38,915 nucleotides of DNA, from positions 1-38,915 of the forward strand of contig CALGNZ010000101.1 in the NCBI GenBank assembly GCA_937957915.1, written 5' to 3'. A program made the position numbers and the translations under genes. The notes below the pieces were generated by a model. That model was not told the DNA's origin. It worked only from the letters and a program-made list of their open reading frames with translations, and ran no database searches. Positions 16,450 through 25,055 of the stretch are shown piece after piece. How positions within the stretch are numbered: position 1 is the stretch's first letter; the number at the start of each line of letters is the position of its first letter. The DNA is from an uncultured Granulosicoccaceae bacterium (lineage in GTDB: Bacteria; Pseudomonadota; Gammaproteobacteria; Granulosicoccales; Granulosicoccaceae).

Positions 16450-17718
16450 ATGCAGCCGTTTAGCGGAATTCGGGTACTGGATTTTACTCATGTGCTGGCC
16501 GGGCCATTCTGCACCTATCAGCTGGCCGTGCTCGGCGCGGATGTCGTGAAGATAGAGTCGCCCGATAGTACGGATATGATGCGTGTTGAATCTGCCAGTG
16601 AAAGGTTAGCCGGCGAGGGGCGCGGTACCCAGTATCTTTCCCAAAGTGCGAACAAGCGCAGTCTCGCGTTAGATATTACGACGGCAGAGGGTAAGGAGAT
16701 TATCAGGCAGTTAGCTGTTGAGGCAGATGTGCTCGTCGAGAATTTCCGATCCGGTGTGCTGGAACGCGCGGGCCTGGGTTACGAGGCGCTGGCAGAGTTG
16801 AACCCGAAACTCGTTTATTGCTCGATGACAGGCTTTGGACAAACCGGACCAAAAGCCCGACACCCTGCCTACGACAATGTTATTCAGGCGTTCTCGGGTC
16901 TCATGGCTGCCACCGGTTCTGCTGCTACCGCGCCGGTCAGGGTGGGGCCGCCGGTACTCGATTATGGCACTGGTGCGCAGGCGGCGTTCGCCATCGCCGC
17001 TGCGTTGTTTCAGCGCAGCAAAACCGATCGGGGGCAGTACATTGATGTGGCAATGCTTGATGCAGCATTGATGCTGATGTCGAGCACCGTGGTGGATACG
17101 CAGGTCACCGGTATGGCGCCAGTGCCACCTGGAAACGCAAGTCTGAGCAATGCTGCGTACGGTTGCTACGAGGCCAGCGACGGCCTGATTATGATTGGTG
17201 CATTTACCGGTAAACAGCGCGCTGATCTGTGGCGGGTGTTAAGGCAATCCTGCATCGAATTACAGGGTGGCGAAGTTGCTGCTGGGCTGATTGCAGAGGG
17301 CGACATTGCGGGGCAGCTGACCTACGAACAACTGTCACCGCCTGAAAAAATGAAAAAGCTGCCGCAGGACAGGGCATTACTTCAGACGGTGCTGAAGCTG
17401 CAGTCGGCCGAGGTATGGGAAAACGTGATTAACGATGCGGGTGTGCCTGCGGCACGTGTGCGCAGTGTCGATGAGGCGCTGGCGCATCCCCAGGTAGAGT
17501 CGCGTCGGGTACTGCAGCCCGGGCCGGGCTTACCTGAAGAGCACGCTGACCTGAAAGTACCGGTAGCAGCATTTTCGTATTTGCACGGTGGTCCGGCCGT
17601 GGAGCACCATGCTGCACTCCATGGCCAGCATAGCCGGGAGGTTCTACGCGAGATGGGTCTTGCAGACCAGCGGATTTCGCAACTCGAAAAATCCGGGGTT
17701 GTGTTTCAGGCTCAGTGA
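16450..17718 (+). CDS. CaiB/BaiF family (class III) CoA-transferase
   Basis: Cytoplasmic enzyme of 422 aa that moves CoA between carboxylic acids, the family of formyl-CoA:oxalate, carnitine and bile-acid CoA-transferases (PF02515). N-terminal GIRVLDFTHVLAGPF and the LGADVVKIE segment are typical, and the catalytic aspartate is Asp204 in VAMLDAAL. It is close in pattern to the formyl-CoA/succinyl-CoA transferase group; the acid substrate is not determinable. ATG at 16450 with a weak ribosome binding site. Its stop codon lies inside a 14-bp tandem repeat. A degradative role alongside the oxygenase and GSTs in the neighbourhood is plausible but unproven. Confidence 0.92.
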   Translation: MQPFSGIRVLDFTHVLAGPFCTYQLAVLGADVVKIESPDSTDMMRVESASERLAGEGRGTQYLSQSANKRSLALDITTAEGKEIIRQLAVEADVLVENFRSGVLERAGLGYEALAELNPKLVYCSMTGFGQTGPKARHPAYDNVIQAFSGLMAATGSAATAPVRVGPPVLDYGTGAQAAFAIAAALFQRSKTDRGQYIDVAMLDAALMLMSSTVVDTQVTGMAPVPPGNASLSNAAYGCYEASDGLIMIGAFTGKQRADLWRVLRQSCIELQGGEVAAGLIAEGDIAGQLTYEQLSPPEKMKKLPQDRALLQTVLKLQSAEVWENVINDAGVPAARVRSVDEALAHPQVESRRVLQPGPGLPEEHADLKVPVAAFSYLHGGPAVEHHAALHGQHSREVLREMGLADQRISQLEKSGVVFQAQ

Positions 17719-17754
17719 CCGTGGTTCAGTGCCCGTGGTTTAGTGCGCGGGCTC
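17713..17754. repeat. Three-unit 14-bp tandem repeat over a stop codon
   Basis: CAGTGACCGTGGTT (17713-17726), CAGTGCCCGTGGTT (17727-17740) and a decayed third unit (17741-17754). The first unit contains the TGA of the CoA-transferase gene, so the duplication began at the end of the coding region. Confidence 0.8.
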
Positions 17755-17846
17755 AGCCACCGAATTAGCGCCATCAGCGCGATTACTGTTCTGACCGGCA
17801 AGGTTTATAGCAAGGGGTTGTAGACGGATGTGCGGATACGGTTTCT

Positions 17847-17861
17847 ACAGTGCTAAACTGT
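17847..17861. promoter_or_regulatory. Small inverted repeat upstream of yfcG-like gene
   Basis: ACAGT-gctaa-ACTGT is a perfect 5-bp inverted repeat ending 28 bp before the GTG start of the GST gene; a further ACAGT follows at 17866. It could be an operator overlapping the promoter. The short length makes chance a real possibility. Confidence 0.25.
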
Positions 17862-17889
17862 CGCCACAGTCAACTCTCTGGACAACAAC

Positions 17890-18522
17890 GTGATCGACCT
17901 TTATAGCTGGACTACGCCCAATGGCCGCAAGGTTTCAATTATGCTCGAGGAGTGCGGGTTACCTTACGAAACTCACTCGATTGACATCACCACCAACAAG
18001 GATCAGTTTGAGCCATCGTTCCTGAAGATCAGCCCGAACAATCGCATTCCTGCAATTGTTGATCGTGATACCGGTCAATCATTGATGGAGTCGGGAGCAA
18101 TACTGCTGTATCTGGCAGAGAAAACTGGCAAGTTTTTATCGACTGATGCAGCCACACGCTGGCAAACCATTGAGTGGCTGATGTGGCAAATGGGCGGTCT
18201 TGGACCCATGGCAGGTCAGACTCATCATTTTGTAAAATTCAACAAAGGTGCGGCTCCCTACGCTGAAGAAAGGTATGTCAACGAAACAAAGCGGTTATAT
18301 GGCGTGCTTGATAAACAGCTGGCAGATCGAGACTATATCGCCGGCGACTATTCAATTGCCGATATGTCTGTCTGGCCGTGGATATCGCGCTTTGAATGGC
18401 AGACCATAGATCTGAATGAATTTGCTAACGTAAAGCGCTGGTATGTTGATATTGCCGGTCGCGATGCAGTACAAAAGGGTTACCACGTACCTAAATTTAC
18501 AGCGGATATTCCGATGCCCTAG
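17890..18522 (+). CDS. yfcG: YfcG-like glutathione S-transferase / disulfide reductase
   Basis: Soluble 210-aa GST of the Nu/Ure2-like class. It matches the pattern of E. coli YfcG closely: TPNGRK at 9-14 (Thr9 and Asn11 are the glutathione-contacting positions there), ISPNNRIPAIVD with the cis-Pro, ESGAILLYLAEKTG, and the WLMWQMGGLGPMAGQ helix. YfcG reduces disulfides with glutathione rather than acting mainly as a transferase, so thiol-disulfide exchange is the likely activity. GTG start at 17890 with a short GGA upstream. Its TAG abuts the stop of the opposing TauE/SafE gene with no spacer. Confidence 0.92.
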   Translation: MIDLYSWTTPNGRKVSIMLEECGLPYETHSIDITTNKDQFEPSFLKISPNNRIPAIVDRDTGQSLMESGAILLYLAEKTGKFLSTDAATRWQTIEWLMWQMGGLGPMAGQTHHFVKFNKGAAPYAEERYVNETKRLYGVLDKQLADRDYIAGDYSIADMSVWPWISRFEWQTIDLNEFANVKRWYVDIAGRDAVQKGYHVPKFTADIPMP

Positions 18523-19173
18523 CTATGTGGCAAACCAGCGACTGATGAAATAGAAAGCACCTGTCAGCATAAACAGTTCAAGTACAACGGTATGAGTAGA
18601 GCGACGGGTGCGTAAGACAATCTTGCGGCCAATGTAGTGCCCCGGGAAAGTGCAAATCCCCATGAATATGCCCGTTGCAAAATACCACGGGGTAAGCAAT
18701 GGCGAGAATCCAAACGCCACTGACTTTATAACATTGAGGAAAAAACCCTGCACGGCGATGGTCGCAATCAGAGTTTCACCGGCAAGGCCGGCACCCAGCA
18801 GGAAAGGGCCCAGTAGCATGCCTACGCCAAAACTTGCACCAGACAGAAAACCGTAGGGAATTGCGACAATACCAATTGCGGCGCGTGGTATTTGTACACT
18901 TTTGTTCTTCAGTATGCGGCGAAGCGGCAGGGTAATCAGCAGCACTGTGCCGAGAAGCAGACCAATCGCTGCTTCAGACAGTGCAACGTAGGTGTGAACA
19001 CCGAGCAAAATAAACGGAAAGGCACAAACAAACAGTAAGGCAAATAATTTCCAGTCGACGTCGTGCCTGAAATAAAGCGCGCGTGCTCCATGCGAAATCA
19101 CCATCGCGACAGTGACCACCGGAACAGTAAGCTTGATCCCGAGTACCGGCGCAATGGCGATTGACAGCAGCAA
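18523..19173 (-). CDS. Second TauE/SafE family membrane protein, N-terminus unresolved
   Basis: Membrane protein of the TauE/SafE family (PF01925), with the second-half motif IPYGFLSGASFGVGMLLGPFLLG and about six further hydrophobic segments. From the first usable start codon (TTG, 19173) it is 216 aa and lacks the first helix. The same frame continues upstream and does encode that helix (PLIIIYLGLAAFVTAVLHS, then VGGFAGA), back to a stop at 19279-19281. No ATG, GTG or TTG occurs there. An ATG at 19271 in the next frame gives MDSGTFHH and would join if one T were added to the TTT at its sixth codon. Full length would be about 250 aa. Either a non-canonical start (ATT at 19278), a frameshift mutation or an assembly indel. 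Confidence 0.82.
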   Translation of the reverse strand: MLLSIAIAPVLGIKLTVPVVTVAMVISHGARALYFRHDVDWKLFALLFVCAFPFILLGVHTYVALSEAAIGLLLGTVLLITLPLRRILKNKSVQIPRAAIGIVAIPYGFLSGASFGVGMLLGPFLLGAGLAGETLIATIAVQGFFLNVIKSVAFGFSPLLTPWYFATGIFMGICTFPGHYIGRKIVLRTRRSTHTVVLELFMLTGAFYFISRWFAT

Positions 19174-19368
19174 TGCACCTGCGAACCCACCGACGCTGTG
19201 CAGTACAGCGGTAACAAATGCTGCGAGCCCGAGATAGATTATGATTAGTGGTGAAATGTTCCGGAGTCCATTGCAAATTCAGAACGCGGTTATTGTTACT
19301 GGAGATAGCTTTATTGCATAGCCTTGTGATCAGAAGTCAATGCCAAAGCGCTGTTTTATGGAGTGTGA

Positions 19369-19896
19369 CTATAGCGCAAGCGATAGCTGAGTGTGGTTTT
19401 CAAGATCAAGCAGAAAACTTTTTACCGGCAGGCCGCCGCCAAATCCGGTAAGGCTGCCATCTTTGCCAATGACACGGTGACAGGGAATCACAATCGGAAT
19501 CGGATTGCGTCCGTTGGCATTGCCGACTGCCCGCACCGCCTTTGGTCGATCAATGTATTCTGCGATGAATCGATACGACACTGTTTCGCCGTAAGGAATG
19601 TCGATGAGCGCCTGCCAAACTTGCTGCTGGAAGTCGGTGCCGGCGGGTTTTAGTGACAGGTCGAATTCGGTGCGTTGGCATGAAAAGTACTGATCAAGCT
19701 GTTTTTTGGTGTGCCGGAAGGCAGTATCGTCTTCTTTCCAGTCGGGCAGCGGAGAAAACTTGCCGCCGACTGTACTACCGTTAGTCAGCTTGCGTTTTGG
19801 AAAGCTGATGTGCGATACGGCATCGTCATCGCCGGCCAGCAATAATTGGCCTACTGGTGAGTTGTGCCAACAATAGTAGGTTGTATTTTGTGTCAC
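19369..19896 (-). CDS. ogt: Methylated-DNA-[protein]-cysteine S-methyltransferase
   Basis: Suicide DNA-repair protein of 175 aa that removes alkyl groups from O6-alkylguanine onto its own cysteine. The active site PCHRV is present with Cys139, preceded by the Asn hinge and DNA-binding helix (YRFIAEYIDRPKAVRAVGNANGRNP, residues about 108-132). An N-terminal methyltransferase_1N-like domain covers about 1-80. It is Ogt-type: no AlkA or AdaA domain is fused. The ATG at 19896 precedes a typical N-terminus. It is a single-gene unit. Confidence 0.95.
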   Translation of the reverse strand: MTQNTTYYCWHNSPVGQLLLAGDDDAVSHISFPKRKLTNGSTVGGKFSPLPDWKEDDTAFRHTKKQLDQYFSCQRTEFDLSLKPAGTDFQQQVWQALIDIPYGETVSYRFIAEYIDRPKAVRAVGNANGRNPIPIVIPCHRVIGKDGSLTGFGGGLPVKSFLLDLENHTQLSLAL

Positions 19897-20082
19897 CGAT
19901 AACGGTCTGATAAAAGTAGTGGCCCGAGTATATTGTGCCAGTTTGTATGAGTAAAATTACCTGACCAGCAACAGGCGCCAAAGTTGATCAGACCTTATCT
20001 TCATTGTTCGTCATTTATGCAGCGGGTATGTTGCAGGTGCATTGCAGAACTCACCGTAAGTACTGCGCAAGGGATCGAGGTG

Positions 20083-20442
20083 TCAGCGCCGGCTTCTAGC
20101 GGGTTGGATCGCTGATTCTCTGTCAGCGAACACCAGCTCCGGGTAGCGTAAACTCTCGTTCTCGCGGATCTGATCAAGTGCATCCAGAGTTGTGAGCCGT
20201 TGATTGACATCCGAGCCATCTGGTGTCAGACCAGAGTTGCCAAGGCGCCTGGCCTCCTCGAGCGTAAGTGCCGGCAATTTTTTGCCGGGGTGAGGGCGGT
20301 CCATGCTCGGATCCATGCTTGGATCTATGCTCTGATCATTGTCGGTCGACGGGGCGAGTTGGTGCTGCGAATCAATAAAAAATGGCTCGTGCCGCAAGTG
20401 CAGAGGTTTTCTTTTTGTCAGTCCCATGAGGCGTTTTAGCAT
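20083..20442 (-). CDS. Hypothetical protein, 119 aa
   Basis: No family recognised. The ATG at 20442 is chosen because AGGGAG sits 8 nt upstream on this strand; the frame is also open to a GTG at 20532, which would add 30 residues. The product is basic at the N-terminus (MLKRLMGLTKRKP). It has a low-complexity acidic linker with a threefold repeat (DPSMDPSMD, coded by 12-bp units at 20301-20336) and a C-terminal half with helix-like LTLEEARRLG and LTTLDALDQI. No signal peptide or membrane helix. Length, start signal and composition make it likely to be real, but its role is unknown. Confidence 0.5.
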   Translation of the reverse strand: MLKRLMGLTKRKPLHLRHEPFFIDSQHQLAPSTDNDQSIDPSMDPSMDRPHPGKKLPALTLEEARRLGNSGLTPDGSDVNQRLTTLDALDQIRENESLRYPELVFADRESAIQPARSRR

Positions 20443-20766
20443 TAAGTTCACTCCCTGTTTCGCTAATTTCTTTGGCCAGTTGTCTGCTGACAGGTGATCG
20501 ACAATCGGAATCCACACAAGCGTAAAGTCCACGTGGTTTACCAGGTTTTGGCTTGCTATCCGAGCGAATGATAGTTACACAGCCTTGACGGATATTCGCT
20601 CAACAAGTCTGTTTATGTGGACCAAACCGCACAAACAATTGTGGAAATACAACCTGTGTATGATTTTGTCGTACTGATGCAGGGCGCTCGGCGGTGGCAG
20701 CCAGGTGGCTCTGACGCCCCGTTTCCGTAGTAGACTCGACTCAAGATCAAAACAGAGGAATTATTT

Positions 20767-21477
20767 TTGTCTTCAACCAATTCGAACGCCCCAAACCCCA
20801 AAGTGCCGGCCACAACCGTGACCGAGGCTGTGCTGACACGTCACTCATTGCGAGCATTCACAGATCAGCCGGTGTCACAGGATACGCTGAAGCAAGTGCT
20901 GGCCAGTGCTGCCAGAGCTCCAAGCGGCACGAATATGCAGCCATGGCGTGTGCATTTGCTGTTTGGCGATACGCTGAATAAGGTCAGCAACAGTATGTTG
21001 GAGGCGTATGACAACGACGTACCCTACGATGCAGAGGAGCCTTACTACCCTGACAAATTTTTTGAACCTTTTCTGGGCAGGCGGCGCAAGGTTGGTTGGG
21101 ATCTCTACTCGTTGCTCGGTATAGAGAAGGGTGACAAGGAAAAAATGAAAGCGCAGCACCGGCGTAATTTCGAGTTTTTCAGTGCGCCGGCAGGTGCGGT
21201 GTTTACCATTCATCGCGACCTTAATACCGGCAGCTGGCTTGACTACGGTATGTTCCTGCAAAATGTAATGCTGCTGGCCCGGGAAGCCGGATTGCATACC
21301 TGCCCGCAGGCTGCGTTTTGCGGTTACCACCAATCGATCAGAGCGGCGTTGCCACTGCAGTCGGAAGAGGTTGTCGTGTGTGGTATGTCTATTGGCTACG
21401 CTGACTTTGATGCGATTGAAAATTCGTTGGTGACCGAGCGAGCACCTTTGTCAGAATTTGTGACTGTTTATGACTGA
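20767..21477 (+). CDS. Nitroreductase family FMN oxidoreductase
   Basis: Flavoenzyme of 236 aa (PF00881) expected to use NAD(P)H to reduce nitro compounds, quinones or related acceptors. The N-terminal FMN-binding signature is present: TRHSLRAFTDQPV (about 19-31), then ARAPSGTNMQPWRVH (about 50-64). A C-terminal VVVCGMSIGYAD glycine segment contacts FMN in relatives. The start is a TTG at 20767 with AGGAA at a good distance; no ATG is available near the N-terminus. It ends 124 bp before the ABC-transporter binding-protein gene on the same strand, but that gene has its own ribosome binding site, so co-transcription is uncertain. Confidence 0.9.
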   Translation: MSSTNSNAPNPKVPATTVTEAVLTRHSLRAFTDQPVSQDTLKQVLASAARAPSGTNMQPWRVHLLFGDTLNKVSNSMLEAYDNDVPYDAEEPYYPDKFFEPFLGRRRKVGWDLYSLLGIEKGDKEKMKAQHRRNFEFFSAPAGAVFTIHRDLNTGSWLDYGMFLQNVMLLAREAGLHTCPQAAFCGYHQSIRAALPLQSEEVVVCGMSIGYADFDAIENSLVTERAPLSEFVTVYD

Positions 21478-21601
21478 CAGCTGCTCGCAGGCCCTGCGCT
21501 CGCGAAGCGGACCTGTTTCCTGCTGTGTCACCTGGCCGGTGGCGCGACAGTCGGTCAGATATGGTAAATTGCCATGCAAATCACTCGGAGACGTTGATTC
21601 A

Positions 21602-23128
21602 ATGAGTACAGGAAAAAAACTACCGACCAGCGCCGTATCTGGTAGCTGGCGCCGCGGACTTGCGGCAGTGGCGGTAACCGTCGCAGCAGTGTTGTCGGTG
21701 GGTACAGCGTTCGCTGCAAAGACTGATATTACGATTGGTATGCAGCTTGAGCCGCCAAATCTTGACCCAACAGGTGGTGCGGCAGCGGCAATTGATGAAG
21801 TTGTCTACGCGAATATCTTCGAGGGGTTAACACGCTTTGGTTCAGATGGCAGTGTCAAGCCGGCACTGGCCAGTTCGTGGGAAATTTCTGAAGACGGCCT
21901 GACATACACCTTCAAGCTGCGAACCGGAGTCAGCTTTCACGATGGCAGCAGGTTTGATGCGAATGACGTCAAGTTCTCACTCGATCGGGCTCGCGCGGAT
22001 GATTCAACCAATGCACAGAAACAGCTATTCACTGGCATTGACACGGTGGAAGTGATAGATCCGGAGACCGTGAAAATCACGCTGGCGCAGCCCAATGGCG
22101 CGCTGCTGTTTAATTTGGCGTGGGGCGATGCGATCGTACTGTCTCCCGATTCTTTTGATCGGGCCAGAACAGAACCTGTGGGTACGGGTCCCTTCCGTTT
22201 TTCAAAGTGGGCGCAGGGCGACCGTATTGAGATAGTCCGTAATGATGAGTACTGGGGTGAGCCTGCCAAACTGGAAAAAGCGACGTTTAAGTTTATCTCT
22301 GAACCCACCGCGGCGTTTGCATCGCTGATGGCGGGTGATGTCGATGCGTTTCCAGTGTTTCCGGCACCGGAAAATCTTCCGCAGTTTGAAGCAGACCCTC
22401 GTTTTACCGTCGTGGTTGGTTCTACCGAAGGTGAAACTATCCTGTCCACGAACAACCAGCAGGCACCGTTCGATAACGTGCTGGTCCGTCAGGCTGTGGC
22501 GCATGCAATTGATCGCAAGGCGATAATCGATGGCGCGATGTTCGGTTACGGTACGCCGATAGGTACGCACTTTGCGCCGCACCATCCGTCTTATGTCGAT
22601 CTGCTGGGTAACTCAACCTATGACCCTGAAAAAGCCAAAGCGCTGCTGAAAGAAGCCGGCCTTGAAAACGGTTTTAGTACAACACTTAAGCTACCGCCAC
22701 CGTCGTATGCTCGACGCGGTGGCGAAATAATCGCCGCACAACTCAGAGCGGTGGGTATAGAAACTGAAATCAGTAACCTCGAGTGGGCACAGTGGCTTGA
22801 GCAGGTTTTTCGTGGCAAGGATTTCGGCTTGACGATTGTGTCGCACACCGAGCCAATGGACATCGGCATTTATGCAAAGCCCGATTACTACTTTCAGTAT
22901 GACAATGCTGATTTTCAGAAGCTGATCACTGATCTTGAGTCGATCTCTGATCCCGACCAGCGCAGTGAACTGTTAAAGCAGGCGCAGACGATCATCTCTG
23001 AGGACTACGTGAATGGTTACCTGTTCCAGCTGGCCAAGACCGGCGTTGCCAGTGCCAATATAGTTGGGCTATGGGAAAACGCGCCAACACAGGCTAACGA
23101 TTTAACAGCGGTGTACTGGAAGGACTAG
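21602..23128 (+). CDS. ABC transporter substrate-binding protein, family 5 (peptide type)
   Basis: Periplasmic binding protein of 508 aa (SBP_bac_5, PF00496) for an ABC importer of the dipeptide/oligopeptide/nickel/glutathione group. Signal peptide at residues 1-39: basic SWRR, hydrophobic core, cut near AFA-AKTD. Family signatures are EPPNLDPTGG, the VYANIFEGLTRF segment and TYTFKLRTGVSFHDG. ATG at 21602 preceded by GGAGAC at 9 nt; an earlier in-frame ATG at 21470 would place 44 unrelated residues before the signal peptide. It heads a four-gene operon with both permeases and a double ATPase. The ligand cannot be told from sequence. Confidence 0.94.
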   Translation: MSTGKKLPTSAVSGSWRRGLAAVAVTVAAVLSVGTAFAAKTDITIGMQLEPPNLDPTGGAAAAIDEVVYANIFEGLTRFGSDGSVKPALASSWEISEDGLTYTFKLRTGVSFHDGSRFDANDVKFSLDRARADDSTNAQKQLFTGIDTVEVIDPETVKITLAQPNGALLFNLAWGDAIVLSPDSFDRARTEPVGTGPFRFSKWAQGDRIEIVRNDEYWGEPAKLEKATFKFISEPTAAFASLMAGDVDAFPVFPAPENLPQFEADPRFTVVVGSTEGETILSTNNQQAPFDNVLVRQAVAHAIDRKAIIDGAMFGYGTPIGTHFAPHHPSYVDLLGNSTYDPEKAKALLKEAGLENGFSTTLKLPPPSYARRGGEIIAAQLRAVGIETEISNLEWAQWLEQVFRGKDFGLTIVSHTEPMDIGIYAKPDYYFQYDNADFQKLITDLESISDPDQRSELLKQAQTIISEDYVNGYLFQLAKTGVASANIVGLWENAPTQANDLTAVYWKD

Positions 23129-23155
23129 TCAGTAACATTGCCTATCAACTGTGAT

Positions 23156-23188
23156 CTGTTTGGTAGCGCGTTTGGCGGTACCAAACAG
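23156..23188 (+). terminator. 10-bp perfect stem-loop between binding protein and permease genes
   Basis: CTGTTTGGTA (23156-23165) pairs perfectly with TACCAAACAG (23179-23188) over a 13-nt loop in the 143-bp gap after the binding-protein gene. Only TTT follows. Such stems within transporter operons commonly lower downstream transcription or protect the upstream mRNA, giving excess binding protein over permease. That role is inferred. Confidence 0.6.
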
Positions 23189-23271
23189 TTTCTGACGGTG
23201 CAACGCGGGCGCTGGATTCACTGTTTGCGTGCGTGCTTTAACAGTACTACTAACCTCTCTCCTGCTCTCTG

Positions 23272-24216
23272 ATGCTACGCTTCGCATTGCGGCGCCTGTT
23301 GTCGCTGGCTCTGACGCTTGTTGCTGCGAGCCTGATCATTTTTGTTGCTATAGAAATAGTTCCAGGTGATCCGGCCAGCTATATGCTTGGCCTGAATGCA
23401 CAACCTGAAACGGTGGCTGCCCTGCGAGAAGAGCTCGGTCTCAATGTGTCTAAACCGCAGCGCTACTTTAACTGGGTGGGCGGCATGTTGCGTGGTGACT
23501 TTGGCACGTCGTATACGTATCGGACCGAAGTAACACCAATGATTGCTGATCGATTATTGATCTCACTGCCACTTGCACTCTACGCATTGTTGTTGTCTAC
23601 CTTGATCGCTTTTCCGGCCGGTGTGATCGCCGCTACTCGCCGCGGCTCCGGTGCTGATCTGGCGGTTATGGGCTCAACGCAAATTGGTATCGCATTGCCA
23701 AACTTCTGGTTTGCAATGCTGTTGGTAAGCCTGTTTGCGATCAAGTTGAGGTGGTTCGCCTCTGGTGGCTTTCCAGGTTGGGATACCGGTCTTTTTGCGG
23801 GCTTGAAAGCACTAACTCTACCGGCAATTGCACTGGCCCTGCCGCAGGCATCTATACTTGCAAGGGTCATGCGATCATCTTTACTTGACACATTGGGTGA
23901 AGATTTCATCAGAACAGCCAGGGCTAAAGGGCTCACCGCAAGACAGGCTCTTTGGCGGCATGCGCTGCGCAATGCGTTGATTCCGGTGCTTACTATTATC
24001 GGCCTGCAATTTTCCTTTTTACTGGCAGGTGCGGTCATTATTGAGAATATTTTCTATCTGCCCGGGTTGGGCAGATTGATATTCCAGAGTCTGACTCAAC
24101 GAGATCTGATTGTCGTTGAAAGTGTCGTGATGTTATTGGTATTTGCAGTGGTGCTCGTAACGTTTCTGGTTGATGTGGCCTACGCGATAGTCGATCCCAG
24201 GCTGCGACGGAAATGA
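23272..24216 (+). CDS. Peptide-type ABC transporter permease, DppB-like
   Basis: Inner-membrane permease of 314 aa with about six membrane helices. It begins MLRFALRRLL like other DppB/OppB proteins, with a conserved IVPGDPA loop after the first helix. The cytoplasmic ATPase-coupling (EAA) loop is DFIRTARAKGLTARQALWRH at about 212-231. The C-terminus ends in VDPRLRRK. Its stop overlaps the start of the next permease gene (ATGA), so the two are translationally coupled. Confidence 0.95.
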   Translation: MLRFALRRLLSLALTLVAASLIIFVAIEIVPGDPASYMLGLNAQPETVAALREELGLNVSKPQRYFNWVGGMLRGDFGTSYTYRTEVTPMIADRLLISLPLALYALLLSTLIAFPAGVIAATRRGSGADLAVMGSTQIGIALPNFWFAMLLVSLFAIKLRWFASGGFPGWDTGLFAGLKALTLPAIALALPQASILARVMRSSLLDTLGEDFIRTARAKGLTARQALWRHALRNALIPVLTIIGLQFSFLLAGAVIIENIFYLPGLGRLIFQSLTQRDLIVVESVVMLLVFAVVLVTFLVDVAYAIVDPRLRRK

Positions 24217-25055
24217 GTGCCCGGCCTTCAGGCGTCATGCGCTATCGTCACATGATAACCGGTGGGTTACTGGTGTTAACTGCTATTGTGGCAGCGGTTG
24301 TCTCTTTCTACTGGACACCATTTGACGTTACTCAACTTGATATTGCCAATAAGTTAAAAAAGCCCTCAGCTGAGCATTGGTTTGGCACAGATCATTTTGG
24401 TCGAGATATCTTTTCGATGATAATGGTTGGTGCACGCACCTCTATTTCAGTGGCGATAGTGGCAGTTGGTATCGGTATGGCGTTTGGTGTGCCGCTGGGC
24501 TTAGCAGCGGCATCACGGCGTGATAGCCTGCTTGATGAAACACTAATGCGAATTAACGATTTAATTTTTGCATTTCCGGCGCTGGTGATCGCAATTCTGA
24601 TAACGGCGGTGTATGGCGCCAGCGCCATCAATGCGATTATAGCCATTGGCATTTTTAATATTCCCGTCTTTGCCAGATTGACCCGTGGTGCCGCACTGAG
24701 TTTGTGGGAACGCGATTTTATACTGGCTGCCCGTGTGGCCGGAAAATCGAAGTTTCGGATCTCGTTTGAACATATTTTGCCCAATGTACTCAATCTGCTG
24801 ATCGTCCAGGGAACCATACAGTTTTCACTCGGCATACTGGCTGAAGCTGCGCTGTCGTTCGTCGGACTTGGTGCACAGCCGCCGTTACCAAGCTGGGGGC
24901 GTATGTTGTCGGATAGTCAGACCATGATCAGTTTTGCGCCGCACCTGGCTATTTTTCCCGGGCTGGCAATTGTGCTTACAGTACTGGGGCTAAACTTGTT
25001 TGGTGATGGTTTGCGTGACTACTTCGATCCTCGGATCAGACGGGACAGTCGGTGA
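24213..25055 (+). CDS. Peptide-type ABC transporter permease, DppC-like
   Basis: Second inner-membrane permease, 280 aa, pairing with the DppB-like subunit. Visible are the pre-domain motif HWFGTDHFGRDIFSMIMVGA, the EAA loop around RDFILAARVAGKSKFRISFEH, and the C-terminal GLRDYFDPRIRR. The start ATG overlaps the previous stop, and its own TGA overlaps the GTG start of the ATPase gene (GTGA). Confidence 0.95.
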   Translation: MSARPSGVMRYRHMITGGLLVLTAIVAAVVSFYWTPFDVTQLDIANKLKKPSAEHWFGTDHFGRDIFSMIMVGARTSISVAIVAVGIGMAFGVPLGLAAASRRDSLLDETLMRINDLIFAFPALVIAILITAVYGASAINAIIAIGIFNIPVFARLTRGAALSLWERDFILAARVAGKSKFRISFEHILPNVLNLLIVQGTIQFSLGILAEAALSFVGLGAQPPLPSWGRMLSDSQTMISFAPHLAIFPGLAIVLTVLGLNLFGDGLRDYFDPRIRRDSR

